A stretch of DNA of 64,000 nucleotides from Microbacterium sp. GCS4 (lineage in GTDB: Bacteria > Actinomycetota > Actinomycetes > Actinomycetales > Microbacteriaceae), in assembly GCF_001262495.1 (NCBI RefSeq), contig NZ_LGYE01000001.1, positions 806,001-870,000 of the forward strand, in the 5' to 3' direction. The translations under genes were made by a program, and so were the position numbers. The notes beneath the pieces were generated by a model. It was given only the letters and a program-made list of their open reading frames with translations, did not search any database and was not told the DNA's origin. Below are positions 51,379-59,681 of the stretch, piece by piece; the stretch's first letter is position 1, and each line of letters starts with the position of its first letter.

Positions 51379-52695
51379 GTGAGCACACAACGGGTATTCG
51401 CCGCGCGCCTGGCTGGCTGCGCCGTCTTCGACCCCGTGGGCGATCGGCTCGGCAAGGTCCGTGACGTCGTCATCGTGTACCGAAGTACCGCGGCCCCGCG
51501 CGTCATCGGCCTCGTCGTCGAGATCCCCGGGCGCCGCCAGGTGTTCCTGTCGATCGGACGCGTGACCTCGATCCGCTCCGGCCAGGTGATCAGCACCGGC
51601 CTCATCAACGTGCGCCGCTTCTCCCCCAGGGCGGGCGAGGTGCGAGTGCTCGCCGAGCTGCTCGGGCGTCGGGTGAGCCTCGTCGACGGCAGCGGTGACG
51701 CCGTCATCGAGGACGTCGCGATCGAGCCGAACCGGCTCGGGGAATGGGCGATCAGCCAGCTCTTCCTGCGCCGCCCGAAGACGAGCGCCTCGCCGTTCGC
51801 GAAGGGATCGACCACGTTCGCGGCCTGGAGCGAGGTCGCCGAGGAGCGCGCGCCCGGCGAGGCGCAGTCGGCCGAGCAGCTCGTCGCCTCCTATTCGGAG
51901 CTGCACGCCGCAGACCTCGCCAACACGCTCCTCGATCTGCCACAGCAGCGCATGATCGAGGTGGCGGAGGAGCTCTCCGACGATCGTCTCGCCGACGCTC
52001 TCGAAGAGATGCCCGAGGACGAGCAGGTGCACATCCTCGACCGCCTCGGCGACGAGCGCGCCGCGGACATCCTCGACCAGATGGAGCCCGACGACGCGGC
52101 CGACCTGCTCGCCCAGCTCCCGCCGAACCGCCTGGAGCAGCTCCTCGAGCTCATGGAGCCCGAGGAGGCGGAGGACGTGCGGATGCTGCTCCGCTACGGC
52201 CCCGACACGGCCGGCGGTCTCATGACGCCGGAGCCGATCATCCTGTCCGCCGACGCCACGGTCGCCGAGGCGCTCGCACTGATCCGCCGGCACGAGCTGC
52301 ACCCGGCCCTCGCTGCCGCCGTCTTCGTGACCCTGCCGCCTTTCGAGACGCCCACGGGACGCCTCCTCGGCATGGTGCATTTCCAGCGGATGCTGCGCTC
52401 CCCGCCGCACGAGCGCCTGGGCGCGATCGTCGACGACAGCCTCGAGCCCGTGCCTGTCACGGCCTCGGCCGCCGAGGTCGCGCGCATGCTGGCGAGCTAC
52501 GATCTCGTGTCGCTGCCCGTGATCGACACGGCGCATCGCCTGGTCGGCGCGATCAGCATCGACGACGTACTCGACTACCTGCTGCCCGACGACTGGCGCA
52601 CGCACGACAGCGACGAGCCCGTGCAGGCCACGGCTCCGGGTGCGGCCACCGCCCGCGCACAGAGCGCTCCCGCCCCGCGGAAGGAGGTCGGATGA
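51379..52695 (+). CDS. PRC-barrel / MgtE_N / CBS domain protein without transporter domain
   Basis: 438 residues. A PRC-barrel-like N-terminus (about 5-130) is followed by an acidic MgtE_N superhelix (LASYSELHAADLANTLLDLPQQR ... PEDEQVHILDRLGDERAADILDQMEPDDAADLLAQLP). Two CBS domains end it (TAGGLMTPEPIILSADATVAEAL ... VPVTASAAEVARMLASYDLVSLPVIDTAHRLVGAISIDDVLDYL). The five-helix Mg2+ channel of MgtE is absent, so this is a soluble Mg2+/nucleotide sensor, not a transporter by itself. It overlaps the DUF1003 membrane gene by four bases, which suggests a two-part system. Rv1232c is the recalled relative. Confidence 0.9.
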   Translation: MSTQRVFAARLAGCAVFDPVGDRLGKVRDVVIVYRSTAAPRVIGLVVEIPGRRQVFLSIGRVTSIRSGQVISTGLINVRRFSPRAGEVRVLAELLGRRVSLVDGSGDAVIEDVAIEPNRLGEWAISQLFLRRPKTSASPFAKGSTTFAAWSEVAEERAPGEAQSAEQLVASYSELHAADLANTLLDLPQQRMIEVAEELSDDRLADALEEMPEDEQVHILDRLGDERAADILDQMEPDDAADLLAQLPPNRLEQLLELMEPEEAEDVRMLLRYGPDTAGGLMTPEPIILSADATVAEALALIRRHELHPALAAAVFVTLPPFETPTGRLLGMVHFQRMLRSPPHERLGAIVDDSLEPVPVTASAAEVARMLASYDLVSLPVIDTAHRLVGAISIDDVLDYLLPDDWRTHDSDEPVQATAPGAATARAQSAPAPRKEVG

Positions 52696-53246
52696 TGGCC
52701 CGCTCGCCTCGCCTCGACGCTCCCGGCCGCGGATCCTCCCGGCCCCGGGCGACGTCCCGCGACCGGTTCGGCCGCTTCACCGAGTGGGTCGCCCGCGCCA
52801 TGGGGACGCCCGCGTTCCTCGTGATCCTCAGCCTGTTCTGCATCCTGTGGATCGGATGGAACACCCTGATGCCCGACGGCCTGCGCTTCGACGACGCCGC
52901 TCTGGGTTTCACGGCGCTCACGCTCATGCTCTCGCTGCAGGCGTCTTACGCCGCGCCCCTGATCCTCCTCGCGCAGAACCGTCAGGACGACCGCGACCGG
53001 GTGCAGATCGAGCAGGACCGTCAGCGCGCCGAGCGCAACCTCGCCGACACCGAGTACCTGGCGCGCGAGATCGTGGCGCTGCGGATGTCGCTCGAGGAGC
53101 GCAACTCCCAGGTGGTGACGCGCGACGTTCTCCGCCAGGAGCTCAAGGCGCTGCTGGTCGAGCTCGGCGACTCCGACGAGCCGTCGGGGACGCATGCGGG
53201 GCAGCACGTCGACGATCGCCGGTCGAGCGGTCGCACGACCCCATGA
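52692..53246 (+). CDS. DUF1003 membrane protein
   Basis: 184 residues. Two helices (PAFLVILSLFCILWIGWNTL; FTALTLMLSLQASYAAPLILLA) end in NRQDDRDRVQIEQDRQRAERNLADTEYLAREI, the DUF1003 signature followed by a probable coiled coil. The function is unknown. The ATG at 52692 overlaps the MgtE_N/CBS stop (ATGA) with GGAGG 4 bases upstream; a second ATG at 52695 is also possible. The 3' end overlaps mrp by four bases, so all three are translated together, and the CBS protein may regulate this membrane protein (inference). Confidence 0.87.
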   Translation: MMARSPRLDAPGRGSSRPRATSRDRFGRFTEWVARAMGTPAFLVILSLFCILWIGWNTLMPDGLRFDDAALGFTALTLMLSLQASYAAPLILLAQNRQDDRDRVQIEQDRQRAERNLADTEYLAREIVALRMSLEERNSQVVTRDVLRQELKALLVELGDSDEPSGTHAGQHVDDRRSSGRTTP

Positions 53247-54361
53247 GCTCCGCGGATTCCGTCCGAGCGGCGGTGGCGGCGGTCTCGGATCCCGAGCTCC
53301 GGCGTCCGATCGGCGACCTCGACATGGTGCGCGAGATCTCGGTGGAGGGATCGCGCGCACACGTCGCGATCGTCCTGACGATCGTCGGATGCCCGGCGGC
53401 GCAGCGCATCGAGTCCGACGTGCGCGCTGCCGCGGCCGCCGTGCCTGGCGTCGACGATGTCGAAGTCGAGGTCGGGGTCATGACGCCCGCCGAGCGCAAG
53501 GCACTCACCGAGAAGCTCCGCGACGGCCGTGCGCCGCGGCAGATGCCCTTCGGCCCCGATTCGCTGACCCGGGTGATCCTCGTCTCCAGCGGCAAGGGCG
53601 GAGTCGGCAAGTCCACGGTCACGGCGAACCTCGCCGTCGCCCTCGCCGAGCAGGGCCTCGCGGTCGGTCTGGTCGACGCCGACGTGCACGGCTTCTCGAT
53701 CCCCGGCCTGCTCGGCATCGCCGCCGGCACCCAGCCCACCCGGATCGACGACCTCATGCTCCCTCCCGTCGCGCACGGGGTGAAGACCATCTCGATCGGC
53801 ATGTTCCTGCGCGACGGGGAGGCCGTGGTCGCGTGGCGCGGTCCGATGCTGCACCGCACCGTGCAGCAGTTCCTGACCGACGTGTTCTTCGGCGCCCTCG
53901 ACGTGCTGCTGATCGACATGCCTCCGGGCACCGGCGACATCGCGATCTCGATCGGACAGATCCTGCCGCACGCCGAGGTCCTCGTCGTCACCACACCGCA
54001 GGCCGCGGCGTCCGACGTGGCGATCCGCAGCGGCCTCGTCGCGCGGCAGACCGGGCAGAGGGTGATCGGCGTGGTCGAGAACATGGGCCCCCTCACGCTG
54101 CCCGACGGAACCGTGGTCGACCTGTTCGGCTCGGGCGGAGGAACGGCCGTCGCGGATGCGCTGTCCGAGACCGAAGAGGTCCCGCTGCTCGCGAGCATCC
54201 CGCTGAGCCCCGGTCTGCGTGCGGGAGGAGACGCCGGAGTCCCGATCGTGCTCGCGGATCCGACGGATGCCGCCGCCGCGGCGATCCGCGATCTCGCACG
54301 CTCGCTGTCGCGCCGGGGGCGCGGCCTGTCCGGGCGCCCGCTGCCCATGTCCCTCGGCTGA
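53243..54361 (+). CDS. mrp: Mrp/NBP35-type ATP-binding iron-sulfur carrier
   Basis: 372 residues. The N-terminal MIP18-like domain (1-95, VSDPELRRPIGDLDMV) leads to the P-loop ILVSSGKGGVGKSTVTANLAVAL, VGLVDADVHGFSIPGLLG, DVLLIDMPPGTGDIAIS and VVTTPQAAASDVA. The family carries Fe-S clusters to apoproteins. The CxxC found near the C-terminus of many Mrp proteins is not present (VVENMGPLTLPDGTVVDLFGSGGG), a feature I associate with actinobacteria. The start overlaps the DUF1003 stop (ATGA). Confidence 0.92.
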   Translation: MSSADSVRAAVAAVSDPELRRPIGDLDMVREISVEGSRAHVAIVLTIVGCPAAQRIESDVRAAAAAVPGVDDVEVEVGVMTPAERKALTEKLRDGRAPRQMPFGPDSLTRVILVSSGKGGVGKSTVTANLAVALAEQGLAVGLVDADVHGFSIPGLLGIAAGTQPTRIDDLMLPPVAHGVKTISIGMFLRDGEAVVAWRGPMLHRTVQQFLTDVFFGALDVLLIDMPPGTGDIAISIGQILPHAEVLVVTTPQAAASDVAIRSGLVARQTGQRVIGVVENMGPLTLPDGTVVDLFGSGGGTAVADALSETEEVPLLASIPLSPGLRAGGDAGVPIVLADPTDAAAAAIRDLARSLSRRGRGLSGRPLPMSLG

Positions 54362-54370
54362 GAGGATCCC

Positions 54371-54847
54371 ATGACGATCACGATCGATGAGGGCCTCCTG
54401 CGCCGCATGGCGCGCGATGCGGCCGTCTACGGGTTGACCCGTCCGTGGGCCATCGTGATGTGGGTGGCGCTGGCCGCCGGCCTCGCGCTGAGCTTCCTGA
54501 CGCTCGGCACAGGTGCAGCCGATGACGCCGATGCAGCGGCGTGGCTGCCCCTCGCCACGCTCGGGCTGGGCGTCGTCGCGGTCCTCGCGACCGTGTCGAG
54601 CGCCCGTCGCGCCGTGCGCACGGCTACTCCGCCGGGCACGGTGGTCTGGGCCCGGCTCGAGCCGGACACCCTGCAGATCGGGGCCGACCGCCGCGTGTCC
54701 GACATCCGCTACCGCGAGTTCGAGGGGATCCGGGTGGGCCGTGACGCCGTGATCCTGCGTATCCGCAACAGCACGGCGGTCACGGTCGTCCCCCGGGTGC
54801 TGCTGACGGACGACGACATCGCCCGGCTGAGACTCAGCGTCGCCTGA
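54371..54847 (+). CDS. YcxB-like membrane protein
   Basis: 158 residues. Two hydrophobic helices (about 24-46 and 55-77) are followed by a beta-rich domain (GTVVWARLEPDTLQIGADRRVSDIRYREFEGIRVGRDAVILR ... VTVVPRVLL) of YcxB-like type. The function is unknown. It starts 9 bases after the mrp stop with GAGAGG upstream and probably ends that transcript. Convergent with tatB; between them lies a 19-base tandem repeat. Confidence 0.75.
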   Translation: MTITIDEGLLRRMARDAAVYGLTRPWAIVMWVALAAGLALSFLTLGTGAADDADAAAWLPLATLGLGVVAVLATVSSARRAVRTATPPGTVVWARLEPDTLQIGADRRVSDIRYREFEGIRVGRDAVILRIRNSTAVTVVPRVLLTDDDIARLRLSVA

Positions 54848-54852
54848 CCGAA

Positions 54853-54890
54853 CCCGTCAGGTCGATTCCGGCCCGTCAGGTCGATTCCGG
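54853..54890. repeat. Tandem 19-base direct repeat at the 3' end of tatB
   Basis: CCCGTCAGGTCGATTCCGG occurs twice head to tail (54853-54871, 54872-54890). The second copy covers the tatB stop codon, so the first is an untranslated duplicate of the gene end. Confidence 0.9.
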
Positions 54891-55262
54891 GTCGTACGGC
54901 GGCGGGTTGTCCCGTGAGAAGTCGGGGCGGACGACCCGCGAATCCGGCTTCACGACGGCCGGCTCCGCGACCACGGGCGTCGGTGTGGCCCGAGCGGGGG
55001 TGTTGTCGTCCTCGAACAGCGCGTCGCGGATGATGCGCCGCGGGTCGTACTGGCGGGGATCGAGGCGGCGCCAGTCGACGTCGTCGATCTCGGGCCCCAT
55101 CTCGTCGCGCACACGACTCTTGGTGTCGCGGAGGAACTCGCCTGCTCGGCGCGCGAGCTTGGCGACGCTCTCGGCATAGCGCGGCAGCCGCTCCGGTCCG
55201 ACGAGCAGCACAGCGATCAGACCGATCAGCAGCAGCTTCTCGAAGGTGATCCCGAACTGCAT
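54876..55262 (-). CDS. tatB: Sec-independent translocase protein TatB
   Basis: 128 residues. MQFGITFEKLLLIGLIAVLLVGPERLP is the TatA/B membrane helix plus the hinge GPERLP. Then comes an amphipathic helix (YAESVAKLARRAGEFLRDTK) and an acidic/proline tail, longer than in TatA, which supports TatB. It forms the Tat receptor with TatC and would serve the exported Dyp peroxidase in this window. The ATG at 55262 has TAGCCT 6 bases before it. Confidence 0.9.
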   Translation of the reverse strand: MQFGITFEKLLLIGLIAVLLVGPERLPRYAESVAKLARRAGEFLRDTKSRVRDEMGPEIDDVDWRRLDPRQYDPRRIIRDALFEDDNTPARATPTPVVAEPAVVKPDSRVVRPDFSRDNPPPYDPEST

Positions 55263-55268
55263 CTCCCC

Positions 55269-55274
55269 AGGCTA
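55269..55274 (-). promoter_or_regulatory. -10 box TAGCCT (leaderless) of tatB
   Basis: TAGCCT, spacer GGGGAG, ATG at 55262. Confidence 0.5.
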
Positions 55275-55351
55275 CCGCCGCGCCTGCCCGCCCGTCGCAC
55301 GCCGAGCGCATACCCTGGGAGAACAGACCCCTGAGGCAGGAGATCCAGGCC

Positions 55352-55987
55352 ATGAGCGAGAACGATGCGAACGCACGCTTCCTCCGTGAATCCATCGTCG
55401 AGCCGTCCTCGATCGCCCGTGCCCGCGCCCACGCCGTAGAGCTCGGGGCCGCGCCCCTCAGCGCCGCGCTCGGCTCGCAGATCGCCGTGCTCGCGGCGGC
55501 GACGGGTGCGCGTTCTATGGTCGAGATCGGCACGGGCGCCGGAGTCTCCGGACTGTGGCTGCTGCGCGGCGCCCCTCAGGCCGTGCTGACCTCCATCGAC
55601 AACGAGCCCGAGCATCTGGCGGCCGCCCGTCAGGCGTTCGCGGACGCCCGCATCCCGGCCACCAAGGCGCGCTTCATCACGGGCCGGGCATCGGATGTCC
55701 TCCCCCGCATGAACGAGGCGTCGTACGACATCGTGCTCGTCGACGCCGACCCCGAGAACGTCATCGAGTACGTCGAGCACGGTCTGCGGCTCGTGCGGAC
55801 GGGCGGCATGGTGCTCGTGCCGCGCGTGCTGGCCGGCGGTCGCGTCGCCGATCCCGTGCAGCGCGATGAGATCACCGCCGCCTACCGCTCCCTCGTGCAG
55901 GAGACCCAGGAGTCGGCCGCTGTCCTCGCGACCGTCTCCCCCGCGGCTGAGGGGCTGCTCCAGCTCCTCAGCATCGGCACCGACTGA
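55352..55987 (+). CDS. O-methyltransferase (SAM-dependent, Rv1220c-like)
   Basis: 211 residues. Class I methyltransferase with ATGARSMVEIGTGAGVSGLWLLRGAP (motif I), LTSIDNEPEHLAAARQAF (acidic SAM ribose loop) and YDIVLVDADPENVIEYVEHGLRLVRTGGMVLVPRVL (metal Asp region). It matches the cation-dependent O-methyltransferases encoded next to the sigE/tat region in actinobacteria. The substrate is unknown. AGGAG lies about 9 bases before the ATG; a TACCCT box at 55312 could serve as -10. It is divergent from tatB. Confidence 0.85.
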   Translation: MSENDANARFLRESIVEPSSIARARAHAVELGAAPLSAALGSQIAVLAAATGARSMVEIGTGAGVSGLWLLRGAPQAVLTSIDNEPEHLAAARQAFADARIPATKARFITGRASDVLPRMNEASYDIVLVDADPENVIEYVEHGLRLVRTGGMVLVPRVLAGGRVADPVQRDEITAAYRSLVQETQESAAVLATVSPAAEGLLQLLSIGTD

Positions 55988-56025
55988 CGCGATCCCGGGC
56001 GACGCGGATACGCTGCGGATACGCG

Positions 56026-56058
56026 AAGAGGGCGACGGATCGCATCCGTCGCCCTCTT
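56026..56058. terminator. Bidirectional terminator between convergent genes
   Basis: Perfect 15-base-pair stem AAGAGGGCGACGGAT / ATCCGTCGCCCTCTT with loop CGC, followed by CTT on one strand and CTT on the other. It separates the O-methyltransferase and DUF3117 genes. Confidence 0.85.
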
Positions 56059-56089
56059 GCGGGTCCGCCTCAGAGCGGGCCAGAGTCGA

Positions 56090-56263
56090 TCAGGCCGGCG
56101 CCACGACGGCTGCCAGCACGTCGTGGAGTTCCTTCGCCTCGGCGTCGTTCACGGAGACGACCAGACGGCCGCCGCCTTCGAGCGGGACGCGCACGATGAT
56201 GAGTCGCCCTTCTTTCACGGCCTCCATGGGTCCGTCGCCGGTCCTCGGCTTCATCGCTGCCAT
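56090..56263 (-). CDS. DUF3117 family small protein
   Basis: 57 residues. It begins MAAMKPRTGDGPMEAVKEGR and continues with LIIVRVPLEGGGRLVVSVND, the conserved core of DUF3117 (family of Rv1211). AAAAGGAG ends 6 bases before the ATG, a strong ribosome site. Function unknown; the family is nearly universal in actinobacteria. The gene is easily missed because of its size. A shared terminator follows at 56026-56058. Confidence 0.9.
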   Translation of the reverse strand: MAAMKPRTGDGPMEAVKEGRLIIVRVPLEGGGRLVVSVNDAEAKELHDVLAAVVAPA

Positions 56264-56359
56264 CGTGGGCTCCTTTTCCTCCGGTGGTATGCGATCAGTT
56301 TATCGGGTGTCACTCGAACCTGAGCGTCGACCGTGAAGAAATGCATCAAGGATTAACAA

Positions 56360-57577
56360 TCACGGAACCTGCCAGAACGTGTTCCCGAGGGCGTAGACGT
56401 GGAAGATCCACACCCATTGGCCCAGGATGCAGACGGCCAGCACGCCGAAGCGCCAAAGGCGCGAGCGCGGCACGGCGACCGCTCCCCACAGCGGACTGAG
56501 CGGCAGCAGGAGGCGGAAGGTGCTCGACTGCGGGAAGAAGACGGCTAGCAGGTACAGCAGGTAGCTCGCGCTCCACAGTCGCAGATCGGCGCCGAGCGCA
56601 CGCACCTGCGGGAGGAGCAGCAGGGCCGCCCCGACGGCCACCACCATCAGCGCGAGCACGGTCGGCCCCCATTCCCCCGGCAGTCCCCACTGGGCGAACC
56701 AGAACGACGAGGACTGGATCCATCCTTCGAATGGGATGAACGTGTCCACACCGCCGGCGATCCAGTGCTGGCGCCAGGCCAGCTCGGTCGCGAGATACGC
56801 CCCGGGGTCTCCCGTCACGAGTGCGGCGATCCCCTGCCACGCGAAGCCGCAGGCCGTCGCGAGCGCGCCGAGCACGAGGATGTGCACGACCTCTCCGCGC
56901 GACAGCGGATCGTCGCGGCGATGCACCAGACGCAGGATGCCGTGCAGCCCGAGGTACAGCGCGAACGCGAGGATCCCCGGGCGGGTGAACGCCATGACGG
57001 GGATCAGCAGATACAGCCAGGCGTAGCGGCGCCGCGCGGTGGCGTCGAGCGCGAGGAACAGCAGAAGCAGGAACAGCGTCTCGGCGTACCCGACCTGGAA
57101 CATCGCCGCGAGCGGCCCGAAGGCGAAGAACGCCACCGACCACATCGCCGCCGAGCGTCCGATGCGGTCCCGCAGCAGTCGATGCAGCGCGAGGCATGCG
57201 AGGTACCCGGCCCCGAAGGAGACGAGCAGTGCCCCCATGCCCCACGAGCCGAACACGAACCCCACGGCCTTCGCGACGAACGCGAAGACCGGCATGAACG
57301 CCCACGCGTTCTCCGCGACGTCACCGGAGTCGGTGAGCGGCAGCTCCGAGGGGTACCCGTTCTCGGCGACCAGCCAGTACCACTGCGCGTCCCAGCCGAC
57401 GACGAAGTCGGCGAGTCCCGCGTCGGCGCCGAACCGCGACAGCGAGGTCGACTGCACGGCGGCGACGATCATGAGAGCGGTGGTCACGAGACGGGCCGCG
57501 ACGTAGACGATCGCGATCCTTCCGGGCAGCGGGATGCCGGCCCAGCGGCGCGCGGCGGTCAGCGCGAGCTGAGCCAT
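56360..57577 (-). CDS. PIG-V-like mannosyltransferase/glycosyltransferase, polytopic
   Basis: 405 residues with about ten helices. The first extracytoplasmic loop has VVGWDAQWYWLVAENGYP, with the Asp of a GT-C fold, and YAETLFLLLLFLALDATARRRYAWLYLLIPVMAFTRPGIL is characteristic of PIG-V family mannosyltransferases. These use polyprenyl-phosphate sugars outside the membrane. The target is unknown. The start overlaps the dapE stop by 19 bases, so it is translated with dapE, an unusual pairing. Confidence 0.83.
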   Translation of the reverse strand: MAQLALTAARRWAGIPLPGRIAIVYVAARLVTTALMIVAAVQSTSLSRFGADAGLADFVVGWDAQWYWLVAENGYPSELPLTDSGDVAENAWAFMPVFAFVAKAVGFVFGSWGMGALLVSFGAGYLACLALHRLLRDRIGRSAAMWSVAFFAFGPLAAMFQVGYAETLFLLLLFLALDATARRRYAWLYLLIPVMAFTRPGILAFALYLGLHGILRLVHRRDDPLSRGEVVHILVLGALATACGFAWQGIAALVTGDPGAYLATELAWRQHWIAGGVDTFIPFEGWIQSSSFWFAQWGLPGEWGPTVLALMVVAVGAALLLLPQVRALGADLRLWSASYLLYLLAVFFPQSSTFRLLLPLSPLWGAVAVPRSRLWRFGVLAVCILGQWVWIFHVYALGNTFWQVP

Positions 57578-58632
57578 GCACGCAGTCCTCGCTCGACGGC
57601 GTCGATCTGCGCGACGGGCACGCGCTCCTCATCGTGGTGCGCGAGGTGCGGGTCGCCGGGGCCGTAGTTCACGGCGGGGATGCCCAGCGCCGAGAAGCGC
57701 GCGACGTCGGTCCAGCCGTACTTCGGGCGGGGCTCGGCGCCGACCGCGGCGACGAACTCCTGGGCGATCGGGGCGTCGAGACCGGGACGGGCGCCCTCGG
57801 CGGCATCCGTGATCTCGACGTCGAAGCCGGCCAGGAGGTTGCGGATGTGCGCTTCGGCGTCCGCCGCGGTCTTGCTCGGCGCGAACCGGTAGTTGACCTC
57901 GATCTCGCAGGCGTCGGGGATCACGTTGCCGGCCACTCCGCCGGAGATGCGCACGGCGCTCATGCTCTCGCGGTACAGCAGGCCCTCCACGGGCACCTCC
58001 CGCGCCCGGTACTCGGCCAGCCGGGCGAGGATCGGGGCGGCACGGTGGATCGCGTTCTCCCCGATCCAGGCGCGGGCGGCATGCGCGCGCACGCCCGAAG
58101 TGCGGACGATCGCCCGCATGGTGCCGTTGCAGCCGCCCTCGACCTCGCCGTTGGAGGGCTCGCCCAGGATCGCGAAGTCGGCCTGGAACAGGTCGGGGCG
58201 CACGGCGGCGAGCAGCGCGAGGCCGTTCTTGGATGCCTCGACCTCCTCGTTGTCGTACCACATCCAGGTGATGTCGACCGCAGGATCGGTGAGCTCGGCC
58301 GCGAGCTTGAGCTGCACCGCGACTCCCGCCTTCATGTCGACCGTGCCGCGCCCCCAGAGGTACGGCTCGCCGTCGATCTCGATGTCGCGCGTGGGGACGT
58401 TGTCGTTGATCGGCACCGTGTCGATGTGACCCGCGATCGCGACGCGCTGCGCGCGCCCGAGCTCCGTCCGGGCGCCGATCGTGTTGCCGTGCCTGATCAC
58501 CTCGAGGTGGGGGTACGCCGATACCGCGTCCTCGATGAGGTCGGCGAGGGTCTTCTCGTCGCCGGACACGCTCGGGACGTCGCAGATCGCGCGGGTCAGA
58601 TCAAGAGAGGACGCGGTCAGATCGAGCACCAT
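57559..58632 (-). CDS. dapE: Succinyl-diaminopimelate desuccinylase DapE
   Basis: 357 residues. The zinc enzyme removes succinate to give LL-diaminopimelate for lysine and peptidoglycan. Ligands: His in VAIAGHIDTVPIND, Asp in WGRGTVDMKAGVAVQ, Glu-Glu in WYDNEEVEASKNGL, Glu in LGEPSNGEVEGGCNGT and His in HLAHHDEERV. The ATG at 58632 follows TAGGCT by 6 bases. It is divergent from dapD, the step two before in the pathway; dapC is 4 kb away. Confidence 0.94.
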   Translation of the reverse strand: MVLDLTASSLDLTRAICDVPSVSGDEKTLADLIEDAVSAYPHLEVIRHGNTIGARTELGRAQRVAIAGHIDTVPINDNVPTRDIEIDGEPYLWGRGTVDMKAGVAVQLKLAAELTDPAVDITWMWYDNEEVEASKNGLALLAAVRPDLFQADFAILGEPSNGEVEGGCNGTMRAIVRTSGVRAHAARAWIGENAIHRAAPILARLAEYRAREVPVEGLLYRESMSAVRISGGVAGNVIPDACEIEVNYRFAPSKTAADAEAHIRNLLAGFDVEITDAAEGARPGLDAPIAQEFVAAVGAEPRPKYGWTDVARFSALGIPAVNYGPGDPHLAHHDEERVPVAQIDAVERGLRAWLSSR

Positions 58633-58638
58633 CCCCCC

Positions 58639-58644
58639 AGCCTA
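58639..58644 (-). promoter_or_regulatory. -10 box TAGGCT (leaderless) of dapE
   Basis: TAGGCT, spacer GGGGGG, ATG at 58632. It is back to back with the dapD promoter. Confidence 0.5.
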
Positions 58645-58684
58645 CTTACCGCGTCACGTGGACGTCAGCGCCCGGGCGGGGCGA

Positions 58685-58690
58685 TAGCGT
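58685..58690 (+). promoter_or_regulatory. -10 box TAGCGT (leaderless) of dapD
   Basis: TAGCGT, spacer GGAGGC, ATG at 58697. ACGTCA at 58662-58667 could act as a weak -35. Confidence 0.5.
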
Positions 58691-58696
58691 GGAGGC

Positions 58697-59650
58697 ATGA
58701 CTGAGGCGCGCACCGTATGGGGTACCGGACTTTCGACCATCGCCGCGGACGGCACCGCGCTGGACGCGTGGTTCCCCGAGGTGTCCACGACCGCTCCGAC
58801 GCCCGGGGACGCGGCCGCCGCGCTGCTCACGCTGGATGCCGTCGCGGGGCCGGACGAGCGGCGGAACGTCACGGTCGAGACCGTGCAGCTGCACATCGAC
58901 CTCGACGCGGCTCCTGCGTCGACCGCCGACGCCTACCTCCGACTGCACGCGCTGTCGCACCTCGTCGTGCGTCCGAACGAGGTGAACCTCGACGGGATCT
59001 TCGCGCATCTGCCGATCGTCGCCTGGACCAACGCGGGGCCCGTGCATCCCGACGACGCCGCGCGCCTGCGTCCGCTGCTGCAGCGGGCCGGCATCCAGGT
59101 GCAGGGCCTCGACAAGTTCCCGCGTCTGACCGACTACGTGCAGCCGACCGGGGTGCGCATCGCGGACGCCTCGCGCGTGCGCCTCGGCGCCTACCTCTCC
59201 CCTGGCACAACGGTCATGCACGAGGGCTTCGTGAACTTCAACGCCGGCACGCTCGGCGCGTCGATGGTCGAGGGCCGCATCTCCCAGGGCGTCGTGGTCG
59301 GCGATGGCAGCGACATCGGCGGCGGCGCATCCATCATGGGCACCCTGTCGGGTGGCGGCTCCCACCGTGTGTCGATCGGCGCCCGCACGCTGCTGGGCGC
59401 GAACGCCGGCATCGGCATCTCCCTCGGGGACGACTGCGTGGTGGAGGCGGGGCTCTACGTGACCGCCGGCACCAAGATCGTCGTCGCCGACGGTCCCGCG
59501 ACAGCGGGCGGAGGACTGCCGACCGTCAAGGGCGCGGAACTGTCGGGCGAGAACGGCATCCTCTTCCGCCGCAACTCGCTGAGCGGCGCGGTCGAGGCAG
59601 TGCGCCGGGCAGGCGTGGGCGTGACCCTGAACGAGGCGCTGCACGCCTGA
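58697..59650 (+). CDS. dapD: Tetrahydrodipicolinate N-succinyltransferase DapD
   Basis: 317 residues, the long actinobacterial form. The C-terminal half is a left-handed beta helix with hexapeptide repeats: VRLGAYLSPGTTVMHEGFVNFNAGTLGASMVEGRISQGVVVGDGSDIGGGASIMGTLSGGGSHRVSIG and ANAGIGISLGDDCVVEAGLYV. It transfers succinate from succinyl-CoA to tetrahydrodipicolinate. The start has TAGCGT 6 bases upstream. Transcribed away from dapE, so two of the pathway genes share one 64-base divergent promoter region. Confidence 0.95.
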   Translation: MTEARTVWGTGLSTIAADGTALDAWFPEVSTTAPTPGDAAAALLTLDAVAGPDERRNVTVETVQLHIDLDAAPASTADAYLRLHALSHLVVRPNEVNLDGIFAHLPIVAWTNAGPVHPDDAARLRPLLQRAGIQVQGLDKFPRLTDYVQPTGVRIADASRVRLGAYLSPGTTVMHEGFVNFNAGTLGASMVEGRISQGVVVGDGSDIGGGASIMGTLSGGGSHRVSIGARTLLGANAGIGISLGDDCVVEAGLYVTAGTKIVVADGPATAGGGLPTVKGAELSGENGILFRRNSLSGAVEAVRRAGVGVTLNEALHA

Positions 59651-59681
59651 GCGCGCCGCTCAGCCTCGGCGGCCCCCGCAC

